Shown here: positions 1 through 5,057 of the stretch, piece by piece
Layout of the letters: each line of letters starts with the position of its first letter
Numbering within the stretch: the stretch's first letter is position 1
Assembly (NCBI GenBank): GCA_029937635.1
Contig: JAPYPM010000182.1
Coordinates: 1-5,057 of the forward strand
Direction: 5' to 3'
DNA: 5,057 nucleotides
DNA from: Nitrospinaceae bacterium
GTDB taxonomy: Bacteria; Nitrospinota; Nitrospinia; Nitrospinales; VA-1
The notes under the pieces: generated by a model
Seen by the model: only the letters and a program-made list of their open reading frames with translations
What the model was told of the DNA's origin: nothing
The model's database searches: none
Position numbers and translations under genes: made by a program

Positions 1-970
1 CTTTAAACCAGTCCACCGACTGCCTCAATGCGTTTTCGACGGGGTTCTGTGCTAGTCCAAGTTTCTTGACGGCTTTGGAAGAATCAAAATACATGAAATG
101 CTTAGCCATTTTAACTCCTGCCAAGGGAATGGCTGGCGGTTTCCCGGTTAAATGATCTGCTACCATTTCACAAGCCCAGCCGGCGCTCAATGCCACCCAG
201 AATGGCATTTTTATACGAGGGGCTTTGAGACCAGTAATCTTTTCTAAAGTGATCAGTATTTCATGTAAAGTCATATTCTGATTTCCAAGGATATAACGCT
301 CGCCTGGAATTCCTTTTAGTTCTGCAAGGATATGGCCCCTGGCACAATCCTTTACATCGATGAGGTTAAGACCGGTATCGAGATAAGCGGGCATCTCACG
401 GTTCATAAAATCCAGAATGATTTTTCCTGTGGGTGTGGGCTTGATATCTCTTGGGCCTATCGGTGTGCTTGGATTAACAATAACTACGGGAAGACCACCA
501 CGAGCAAACTCTAAGGCCACCTGCTCAGCCTGATATTTCGATTTTTTGTAATCGTTAGATAAAGTATTGGTGTTGAAAAAAGTATTTTCGGTTGCTGGGG
601 TCGTGTCTTCATTAAGCCCAATGCAGCCAACAGTGCTTGTGTAAACAACTTTATTAAGACCCTTCTCCTTAGCTGCCCGAAGAATATTACGAGTTCCCTT
701 CACATTGATTTCATGGCTAAGTTGCTTGTCACGGTCCCATAAACTGTAGTATGCAGCTACATGATACAAAATATCACAGCCATTTAAGGCGGACCGAATA
801 GATTCAATATCTCTAAGATCTCCATAAGCAATTTCTACATCCAACCCCTCAATATTTTTCTTAGTGGTACCCTCCCGAATCAGGGCTTTTACTTCACGGC
901 CATCGTTAATCAGTTCGCGTAATACAGAGGAACCCAGAAACCCAGTGGAGCCGGTGACAAGAGTTTTCAT
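1..970 (-). CDS. hpnA: Hopanoid-associated sugar epimerase HpnA (NAD-dependent epimerase/dehydratase), 3' end cut by window edge
   Basis: An open frame of 323 codons starts at the ATG at 970 and reaches the left edge with no stop. It is an extended short-chain dehydrogenase: a Rossmann NAD(P)-binding motif TGSTGFLG at residues 6-13, the acidic GDLRD segment at 50-54, TSTVG at 111-115 supplying the catalytic Ser/Thr, and the YxxxK pair Y141/K145 in YKKSKYQAE. The block NPSTPIGPRDIKPTPTGKI (166-183), followed by MPAYLDTGLNLIDVKD and GERYILGNQNMTL, is what I recognise as typical of HpnA rather than generic dihydroflavonol reductases. HpnA-family genes often sit with hopanoid biosynthesis genes, but the substrate and exact step are not established, and no other hpn gene is visible here. 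The family is about 330 residues and ends shortly after the WF motif (W321-F322), so only a few residues are missing. No clear Shine-Dalgarno precedes the ATG, but the Rossmann motif begins at once after it, so the start is probably right. Confidence 0.9.
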   Translation of the reverse strand, partial: MKTLVTGSTGFLGSSVLRELINDGREVKALIREGTTKKNIEGLDVEIAYGDLRDIESIRSALNGCDILYHVAAYYSLWDRDKQLSHEINVKGTRNILRAAKEKGLNKVVYTSTVGCIGLNEDTTPATENTFFNTNTLSNDYKKSKYQAEQVALEFARGGLPVVIVNPSTPIGPRDIKPTPTGKIILDFMNREMPAYLDTGLNLIDVKDCARGHILAELKGIPGERYILGNQNMTLHEILITLEKITGLKAPRIKMPFWVALSAGWACEMVADHLTGKPPAIPLAGVKMAKHFMYFDSSKAVKKLGLAQNPVENALRQSVDWFK

Positions 971-1089
971 CAATTAAAATGAGAATAGAGTTGATAAAAA
1001 AGAAGATAATGAAAAAAAATACAGGGCATAACGATAAATTAGTTAAGCTGATTTGCTGAAATTTTAAAAATTATAGACGTAAAACGAAG
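971..1089 (-). promoter_or_regulatory. Spacer with possible promoter (-10 TATAAT) for hpnA
   Basis: The 119 bp between the isomerase stop and the hpnA start are AT-rich. On the minus strand a perfect TATAAT occurs at 1070-1075, about 100 bp upstream of hpnA. The -35 region at normal spacing is poor (TTTATT at 17 bp), and in AT-rich DNA a TATAAT can occur by chance. No GC-rich hairpin with a U-tract is visible, so there is no obvious terminator for the isomerase gene. Read-through from the isomerase gene into hpnA is therefore as plausible as a separate promoter. Confidence 0.3.
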
Positions 1090-2145
1090 TTAAATAAATA
1101 TTTCAATTTTAGATTTTTTTCTCAAATTTGATAAATATTTTTTGAGTTGAATTTCGGTTTCAAGCTTTAAGAGGTGGTTTAGTATTTCCGCTTCAACCTC
1201 TACTAATGGGAGTATGTGACTTTCTATTTTATTGTTCAATTGAATGATATGAAACCCGAGTGAGCTTTTAATGACATTACTGACCTCTCCTAATTTTAGC
1301 TTCAACATGGAGTTTGAAATTTCAGGCAAGGTCTGATTTTTCATTATGAACCCAAGGTCGCCTCCCTTAGCGGCAGTCTTAGGGTCTTCCGAAAAATCTT
1401 TTGCGACACTTGTAAATGACTTTCCGTTTTTTAAGGCTAATGAAGCCTTTTTAATTTTGTTTCGGGACTCATTTATAACCCAGTCGAGAATCTCCTTTGC
1501 TTTTGCTCGGTCCTTAGGGGAGTCGGCATCCCCGTCACCTTCGGCGGGAATAGTAACATAGATGTGGCTAATCTTAAAAGTTTCAGGTTTCATGAAGGTC
1601 TCTGTATTCTGATTATAAAAAGATTTCACCTTGTCATCGGAGACTTGAACCTTAGAAGCAATATTTGCGCGAATAAACTCTTCTTTAACTAGAGTTTTTT
1701 TAATTTTTTTTTTAAGAACATCAAAGGTGAGTCGCTGCGCGGCAAGCGCTGCAAGGAAAAGTTTTTTACCTGGAAACTGGGATTGGATGTTGTTGAGTTC
1801 GCGGTCGATGGTGGCCGAATCAATATGAATACTTTGTTTGAGCCCTTGTTGGTAAATCAACTCATCGTCAATGGCCTTCATCAATAAACCCTGTGCCACT
1901 TTTTCTTCATTTGTAGCTTCCATGGTTTCCCCTTGCCTACTTGCCAGTAGTCGATAAGCAATCATCTCACGCTTGAGTAAATCTGATGTCAATTTAGTCC
2001 CATTGACTTTGGCCACAATTTTAGGGATGGGTTTACCGTTGATCAGAAATTCTTTAGCACTCTCTGCTGAGACCATCCAGGGAAGAGCTAGTATTAATAC
2101 TAATACCGGCATTAAAGAGTGACTGACACGTGAAATAGGGGTCAT
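1090..2145 (-). CDS. Periplasmic peptidyl-prolyl cis-trans isomerase, PpiC/parvulin type with SurA-like N-domain
   Basis: 351 residues. A signal peptide covers about 1-27: basic R6, a hydrophobic core LMPVLVLILALPWMV, and a VSA cleavage site, so the product is exported. Residues about 42-170 form a helical, charged SurA/PrsA-like chaperone domain that opens with IVAKVNGTKLT. Residues about 189-307 are a single parvulin rotamase domain, with FKISHIYV (190-197), DFSEDPKTAAKGGDLGF (250-266), LKLGEVSNVIKSSLGFHIIQL (283-303). The C-terminus is a basic helix. Such proteins catalyse proline isomerisation and act as chaperones for exported and outer-membrane proteins. Escherichia coli SurA has two rotamase domains and this protein has one, so it is nearer to the PpiC/PrsA layout. 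The segment between the first strand and the GKSF helix (about 198-243) is longer than usual and rich in Asp and Lys. The ATG at 2145 is supported by an AAGGA Shine-Dalgarno 7 nt upstream. The porin gene lies upstream, separated by a terminator. Confidence 0.88.
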   Translation of the reverse strand: MTPISRVSHSLMPVLVLILALPWMVSAESAKEFLINGKPIPKIVAKVNGTKLTSDLLKREMIAYRLLASRQGETMEATNEEKVAQGLLMKAIDDELIYQQGLKQSIHIDSATIDRELNNIQSQFPGKKLFLAALAAQRLTFDVLKKKIKKTLVKEEFIRANIASKVQVSDDKVKSFYNQNTETFMKPETFKISHIYVTIPAEGDGDADSPKDRAKAKEILDWVINESRNKIKKASLALKNGKSFTSVAKDFSEDPKTAAKGGDLGFIMKNQTLPEISNSMLKLKLGEVSNVIKSSLGFHIIQLNNKIESHILPLVEVEAEILNHLLKLETEIQLKKYLSNLRKKSKIEIFI

Positions 2146-2152
2146 AGGAGGT

Positions 2153-2157
2153 TCCTT
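2153..2157 (-). promoter_or_regulatory. Ribosome binding site of the isomerase gene
   Basis: On the minus strand AAGGA lies 7 nt before the ATG at 2145, which is ideal spacing. It fixes that start and also places the signal peptide at the N-terminus. Confidence 0.7.
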
Positions 2158-2288
2158 TTTAGAAATTCAGAATGGTAAATCCGGTCCTGCAACACCTTAA
2201 TGTGAATTCTTGCATGAAGTTTAAAGCCGATACGGAGTAAGTATGGTAAACCATTTGGTTGAAAGATATCAAGAGGGGTGTGAAAGAA

Positions 2289-2297
2289 ATTATAACA
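2289..2297 (-). promoter_or_regulatory. Extended -10 promoter candidate for the isomerase gene
   Basis: Minus-strand TGTTATAAT combines a consensus -10 hexamer (TATAAT, 2289-2294) with the TGn extension (2295-2297). No good -35 hexamer lies 16-18 bp upstream, which is typical of extended -10 promoters. A TTGAAA lies only 11 bp upstream, too close to serve. Transcription would start near 2282 and give a leader of about 137 nt before the ATG at 2145. The site is downstream of the porin terminator, which fits a separate transcription unit. Confidence 0.5.
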
Positions 2298-2354
2298 GGC
2301 TATGTTTTCAAGTGGGATTGAGGTGAGAACAATTTAGGTATAAAAGTACAGAAC

Positions 2355-2391
2355 AAAAAAAATCCCCGACCGGGTAAAACCCGATCGAGGA
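2355..2391 (-). terminator. Intrinsic (Rho-independent) terminator of the porin gene
   Basis: Read on the minus strand, a 13-bp stem (left arm TCCTCGATCGGGT, right arm ACCCGGTCGGGGA, two G-U pairs) closes a TTT loop and is followed directly by eight Ts. The stem spans 2363-2391 and the T-run 2355-2362. It begins 21 nt past the porin stop codon (2413-2415). On the plus strand the stem is not followed by a T-run, so it acts for minus-strand transcription. It should isolate the porin transcript from the isomerase gene. Confidence 0.93.
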
Positions 2392-2412
2392 CTTTGAATA
2401 TCTAAATTAAAC

Positions 2413-3825
2413 TTAGAACTTGGTATCAATCATGACATACATCCAGTCTTGATCGTCAGCAGCTGTATTACCAACAGTACCGCCACTGGCGTTAACTAAG
2501 CTGTGGGTCTGATTTGTCCAGTAGTGTGAATACCCAGCCACAATCTTGGTGTTAGCATCATACTTGTGAATAAAGGTCAAATCTATTTCTTCACCTAGAT
2601 CGCTATCCAACGCACCTGTTCCCACCTGGCTACCCGCCGCATTCGCTGCTCCCCATATACCACCTCCATTAGCACGGATGGTATTAGAATCGCCATCGTC
2701 TAGAGCAGTTTGGGTCTTGAAATAGTGAAAATCCATTTTGAAAGTATTCACATCCGAAAGCTTAAACTTAGTCTTAATAGCTATGTCCTGAAGACCATAG
2801 TAGTTTGTGGCTGCTCCAGTGGATGCCAAGTACTGATCCATTAACCCGTAAAACTTATGCCCGGTATCCTGGAGTGTATTAAAAGTACCCATTTCGTTTC
2901 CTGCAACATTGTCATCATCGGTACCTGTCAATGAGTCAAACCACAAAGTGATGGTCGGGCTAAACTTAGCATTTTTGAAAGTTTTGCCAACTCGGAGACC
3001 AAACATTTGAGCGTCTCGGTCGATGTCAGATGTTGCTCGGACAAAATTCGTGTAAGCGCCACTCAATTCAGCTCCAGCATCAGCTACGCCGGCAGCACCA
3101 TCACCAAACTGGTGATAAAACTCAACACGGTAGTCCAAGCCAGCCATTTTACCTTTTTGTCTAGCACCTATTGTGTACCATTGGTTCTCGGAAATACCAT
3201 CACTATCATCATCAGCAACAACGAAGTAACCGGTTAGATTACCACCCAAAACACCCTGTGTATTAGCTCGAATTACATATAAGCCACTATTACGGTCAGA
3301 ATTAATTGCCACACCACCATTCTCAATTGCGTCAATATAGATGAAGTTGATATCATGATTCCCCGCCGAGTGATCCAAGCGGATGGCATCATTTGTCTGA
3401 GCGCCCTGGAGCCACCCGGTGTGGCCAAAGAGTCTGTGACCATCAAGTACGACTTCCTGTCGACCTATCTTGAGGTTTGCTGGTGCACCCATGAAGCTCT
3501 TGAAAGTTGCATATGCCTGATGGAGTCCAACGTCTGCGTTATCGTCATTTACTTCTGCAGAGTTACGATTAGCTGTAGCATTACCCCATACACCTTTCGA
3601 TTGAAACTGGAGGAATACTTCAGTGTTGGCATTAACGTTTGCCTTCGCATTCAAACGCACACGAGTTGTGAAACTTTCGCGTGGGCTAGTGTTATCGTTT
3701 GCATCCTCTTGGATTTGAAATCGTGGACGAAACTGACCACTGAAGCTTATATCAGCTGCCTGAGCAATTGTTGTAGCCAGCATGAATGCTGTTACCGTTA
3801 TTGCTATTAATAAATTTCTTTTCAT
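2413..3825 (-). CDS. Outer-membrane beta-barrel porin, alginate-export-like family
   Basis: 470 residues from the ATG at 3825. A signal peptide (MKRNLLIAITVTAFMLATTIAQA, residues 1-23, cleaved at AQA|AD) is followed by a beta-barrel: alternating strands such as ISFSGQFRPRFQIQ, EVFLQFQSKGVW and DYRVEFYHQF, separated by Asp/Asn/Gly-rich loops. The last residues, WMYVMIDTKF, end in Phe, the usual recognition signal for the BAM insertion machinery. LKIGRQEVVLDGHRLFG (118-134) and GEEIDLTFIHKYD with IVAGYSHYW near the C-terminus resemble the alginate-export (AlgE-like) porin domain. The substrate cannot be read from the sequence, and there are no alginate genes here, so alginate export is not implied; a general or anion/cation-selective porin is as likely. 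The frame can be extended to a TTG at 3840, but that would place the strong ribosome binding site inside the coding region. The gene appears monocistronic: a long AT-rich region lies upstream and a strong terminator follows. Confidence 0.87.
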   Translation of the reverse strand: MKRNLLIAITVTAFMLATTIAQAADISFSGQFRPRFQIQEDANDNTSPRESFTTRVRLNAKANVNANTEVFLQFQSKGVWGNATANRNSAEVNDDNADVGLHQAYATFKSFMGAPANLKIGRQEVVLDGHRLFGHTGWLQGAQTNDAIRLDHSAGNHDINFIYIDAIENGGVAINSDRNSGLYVIRANTQGVLGGNLTGYFVVADDDSDGISENQWYTIGARQKGKMAGLDYRVEFYHQFGDGAAGVADAGAELSGAYTNFVRATSDIDRDAQMFGLRVGKTFKNAKFSPTITLWFDSLTGTDDDNVAGNEMGTFNTLQDTGHKFYGLMDQYLASTGAATNYYGLQDIAIKTKFKLSDVNTFKMDFHYFKTQTALDDGDSNTIRANGGGIWGAANAAGSQVGTGALDSDLGEEIDLTFIHKYDANTKIVAGYSHYWTNQTHSLVNASGGTVGNTAADDQDWMYVMIDTKF

Positions 3826-3830
3826 TTTTG

Positions 3831-3838
3831 TCTCCTCC
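3831..3838 (-). promoter_or_regulatory. Strong ribosome binding site that fixes the porin start
   Basis: GGAGGAGA on the minus strand is close to a full anti-16S match and lies 5 nt before the ATG at 3825. It shows that the ATG at 3825, not the in-frame TTG at 3840, is the start, and it predicts high translation, as expected for an abundant porin. Confidence 0.88.
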
Positions 3839-3851
3839 AATATTCCTTAGT

Positions 3852-3879
3852 AATGTAAATAATAATATAAACCTTTGAA
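3852..3879 (-). promoter_or_regulatory. Possible porin promoter (weak match)
   Basis: On the minus strand TTCAAA (3874-3879, four of six matches to TTGACA) and TACATT (3852-3857, four of six to TATAAT) are 16 bp apart. The -35 is the end of the repeat copy nearer the gene. An alternative -10 is TATATT at 3864-3869, which lacks a good -35. Either choice is weak, so an activator bound to the adjacent repeats may be needed. A start near 3845 would leave a leader of roughly 20 nt containing the ribosome binding site. Confidence 0.3.
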
Positions 3880-3914
3880 CACACTGTAATACGATTTGAA
3901 TACATTGTAACACA
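3874..3914. repeat. Tandem pair of 20-bp direct repeats, 21-bp period, upstream of the porin gene
   Basis: Two copies follow the pattern TTTGAAYACAYTGTAAYACR on the plus strand: 3874-3893 and 3895-3914, with one base between them. They agree at 16 of 20 positions, and all four differences are transitions. The right copy contains a 9-bp inverted repeat (TACA-T-TGTA); the left copy has an imperfect version (CACA-C-TGTA). A 21-bp period is two helical turns, so two protein dimers would sit on the same face of the DNA. Position just upstream of or overlapping the likely porin promoter suggests an operator or activator site. The binding protein is unknown. Confidence 0.6.
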
Positions 3915-4029
3915 ACTCTACTTCTAAATACTTAATTTAAATATATGAAAATAGTATATGAGCTATTTTTTTTACTTCCTTCACTCAGCTTTTAATCTTC
4001 AATTATTCTATCTATTTCTTTCATACACT

Positions 4030-4051
4030 ACCATTTAACGTAGAAAATGGT
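4030..4051. repeat. Inverted repeat, 7-bp arms
   Basis: ACCATTT (4030-4036) and AAATGGT (4045-4051) are perfect inverted copies around an 8-nt loop. No U-tract follows on the minus strand. It could be a small hairpin or a protein site; chance is possible in this AT-rich DNA. Confidence 0.3.
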
Positions 4052-4068
4052 TTATTTCCTTGTGAGAC

Positions 4069-4078
4069 TATCGCGATA
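4069..4078. repeat. 10-bp perfect palindrome TATCGCGATA
   Basis: TATCGCGATA is fully self-complementary and contains a CGCG core that stands out in an otherwise AT-rich spacer. It resembles the short symmetric sites bound by dimeric repressors, but I cannot name a regulator. It is about 240 bp upstream of the porin start. Confidence 0.35.
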
Positions 4079-4126
4079 TTACGGTCAATGCAAGCCTTTT
4101 CTTAATTTTTTTTAATTTTAATAGAT

Positions 4127-4149
4127 TTAATTATGGTAACGATAATTAA
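4127..4149. repeat. Inverted repeat, 8-bp arms with 7-nt spacer
   Basis: TTAATTAT (4127-4134) and ATAATTAA (4142-4149) are perfect inverted copies around GGTAACG. The arms contain only A and T, so a stable RNA hairpin is unlikely; a DNA-binding dimer site is possible. It lies 78-100 bp past the end of the FG-GAP gene. Confidence 0.35.
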
Positions 4150-4172
4150 GCTTCTTCATTTTCCGGTTTTCC

Positions 4173-4202
4173 AATATTTATTCTTAGAGGTTAAGAAATA
4201 TT
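4173..4202 (-). terminator. Weak hairpin after the FG-GAP gene, doubtful terminator
   Basis: Arms TTCTTA (4181-4186) and TAAGAA (4192-4197) form a 6-bp stem with a 5-nt loop, extended by AATAT/ATATT (4173-4177 and 4198-4202) if three bases (4178-4180) bulge out. It starts about 25 nt past the stop codon at 4227, the right place for a terminator. On the minus strand it is followed by GGAAAACC, not a T-run, so it does not meet the intrinsic terminator rule. It may only be a 3'-end hairpin. Confidence 0.25.
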
Positions 4203-4226
4203 AATGTTTATTAAGGTATTAAATGC

Positions 4227-5057
4227 TCACTCGTTCCAAAAGTAGGTGTAAATTATGCTCAGGGTTTTTCCACCTGGGCCCGCTTGCGGTTCTACGGTAG
4301 CCATGTGCAACATTTTTGGGTCATTATCCCTTGCTTTTACTAAGCCATAGGCTGCGACATATCCCTTTTGTTTCTTAAGTTCGGATGATTTTTCGAGTCC
4401 TTCTGGTGTCAGTTTGAGGAAGGTTATGCTGCCGTGGGTATCCACCATTAAACCGGGTATAAGACTCCCTCCTGCAGAGGTGTTCTTTGGTAATAGGAGG
4501 TAACGATTTTCCCCTTGCTGAATCAACTGCAGCCTGCCCCTGTAGGAGACCGGCTCGCCTTCCTGCGCAATTCCTCCAGCCTCTTCACTGACCCCTAGGT
4601 CGAAGGAACGTGGGTCACGACCATAGTGCTCCTCAGATTGAACCAGCACGCGACCACTGGCGGAATATACCCTCAATTTATAGTTTTTATCTAGCATTAG
4701 GATCTCTCGTTTCCTGTCCCCGTCGATATCCGCCGAGGTAAGTCCGTAAAGGATAAACTTCGTTCCATAGACCTCAGGCAGTTTTAATTTTGAGTGAGTC
4801 GTATAGCGTCCCTTTTTGAAGAGCACCCTGCTGATAGCTCCGAAGAACGGGCCGTTGGATCCGGGGGCCTGGGTCAGAAGAATGTGCTTAGTCCCAAACG
4901 GGTGGATGATACGGAAATACAGATTGACGTCATTCCATATTTTTTTAAGGCGTTTTTTGCCCGGACCTGCTTCCAAAACAAATGAGCTTAAGCTATTGTC
5001 AAACCGGCCGGTAACAAAAATCTCATCGCGCCCGTTTCGATTGATGTCTCCCACGTC
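4227..5057 (-). CDS. FG-GAP/VCBS repeat protein, C-terminal part, 5' end beyond the right edge
   Basis: 276 residues are visible, ending at TGA (4227-4229), and the frame is open through the right edge. The first residues, DVGDINRNGRDEI, form an FG-GAP/VCBS calcium-loop motif (D-x-N-x-N-G-x-D-E-I); a second, DIDGDRKREI, lies at visible residues 110-119. A third, RDNDPKM near 243-249, is degenerate. These repeats are typical of integrin-like beta-propellers that are exported and mediate binding. The GTG at 5054 lies inside the first motif, as a Val, so it is not the start. The layout, with GRVL after a second motif, a central block ending in NTSAGG, and a final YVAAYGLVKARDND, resembles VCBS proteins I recall from Geobacter-type bacteria, some with a CsgG-like N-terminal domain; that N-terminal part is not seen here. 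By eye its GC content is higher than in its neighbours. Function and localisation are unproven, though an envelope role is likely. Confidence 0.75.
   Translation of the reverse strand, partial: DVGDINRNGRDEIFVTGRFDNSLSSFVLEAGPGKKRLKKIWNDVNLYFRIIHPFGTKHILLTQAPGSNGPFFGAISRVLFKKGRYTTHSKLKLPEVYGTKFILYGLTSADIDGDRKREILMLDKNYKLRVYSASGRVLVQSEEHYGRDPRSFDLGVSEEAGGIAQEGEPVSYRGRLQLIQQGENRYLLLPKNTSAGGSLIPGLMVDTHGSITFLKLTPEGLEKSSELKKQKGYVAAYGLVKARDNDPKMLHMATVEPQAGPGGKTLSIIYTYFWNE

Larger units (their letters stand above)
3915..4226. other. Very AT-rich non-coding region upstream of the porin gene
   Basis: No credible gene is visible on either strand; the short ATG frames found by eye are about 10 codons. 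The region holds an AT-rich hairpin (3948-3969), inverted repeats at 4030-4051, 4127-4149 and 4173-4202, and a 10-bp palindrome at 4069-4078. The FG-GAP gene ends at its right border and the porin begins to its left, so it must contain the end of one transcript and may contain control sites of the next. No GC-rich stem with a U-tract on the minus strand is present. Confidence 0.6.

Noticed and set aside
332..514. Plus-strand 60-codon frame
   Set aside because: It lies wholly within hpnA on the opposite strand and its translation shows no domain; the minus-strand HpnA motifs are clear.
1012..1019. Run of eight Ts on the minus strand as a terminator for the isomerase gene
   Set aside because: No stem precedes the T-run on that strand.
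2159..2254. 31-residue minus-strand frame in the isomerase leader
   Set aside because: No ribosome binding site precedes its ATG, and the product (MVYHTYSVSALNF...) has no recognisable features; probably chance.
3355..3810. Plus-strand 151-codon frame, with shorter ones at 3007-3237, 1346-1561 and 4794-4985
   Set aside because: All are antisense to well supported genes, are rich in Cys or otherwise atypical, and have no recognisable domain or ribosome binding site.
3826..3840. Porin start at the TTG at 3840
   Set aside because: That start would include the GGAGGAGA ribosome binding site in the coding region and put acidic residues ahead of the signal peptide; the ATG at 3825 is better.
3948..3973. 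Hairpin AAAATAG/CTATTTT followed by Ts on the plus strand
   Set aside because: The stem is almost all A-T and no plus-strand gene lies upstream of it, so a terminator call is not justified.
5052..5054. GTG as start of the FG-GAP gene
   Set aside because: The frame is open to the edge and the GTG encodes Val inside the DVGDINRNG repeat motif, so the gene starts outside the window.

Overview
The window carries four protein genes, all on the minus strand, so transcription runs from right to left. The organism looks like a Gram-negative, diderm bacterium: there is an outer-membrane beta-barrel porin with a signal peptide and a C-terminal phenylalanine, a periplasmic parvulin-type foldase, and a hopanoid-associated (HpnA-type) sugar epimerase. 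Base composition is moderately AT-rich in the genes and strongly AT-rich between them. The combination of HpnA, an alginate-export-like porin and an FG-GAP/VCBS protein of a kind I associate with Geobacter-like deltaproteobacteria would suit a Nitrospinota- or Desulfobacterota-like lineage. That placement is from memory and is tentative.

Layout from left to right. 1-970 is hpnA; it runs off the left edge only a few residues before its expected end, and has no stop codon inside the window. 971-1089 is a short AT-rich spacer with a possible -10 box. 1090-2145 is a secreted PpiC/SurA-type peptidyl-prolyl isomerase with one rotamase domain. 2146-2412 is a spacer holding a strong intrinsic terminator for the porin gene and an extended -10 promoter for the isomerase gene. 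2413-3825 is an outer-membrane porin of the alginate-export type; its start is the ATG at 3825, placed by a strong ribosome binding site. 3826-4226 is a 401-bp, very AT-rich non-coding region with a 21-bp-period tandem direct repeat just upstream of the porin and several inverted repeats. 4227-5057 is the C-terminal part of an FG-GAP/VCBS repeat protein whose 5' end lies beyond the right edge.

How they may work together: three of the four products belong to the cell envelope or probably do (porin, foldase, FG-GAP protein), and the fourth is tied to membrane hopanoid lipids in many bacteria. SurA/PpiC-type foldases help outer-membrane barrels mature, so the isomerase beside a porin makes sense. 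The terminator and separate promoter candidates argue that the porin is its own transcription unit rather than part of one operon.

I see no mobile element, CRISPR array, tRNA, rRNA or defence system, and no evidence for a wholly new system. The most notable unexplained signal is the paired 20-bp repeat in front of the porin gene.
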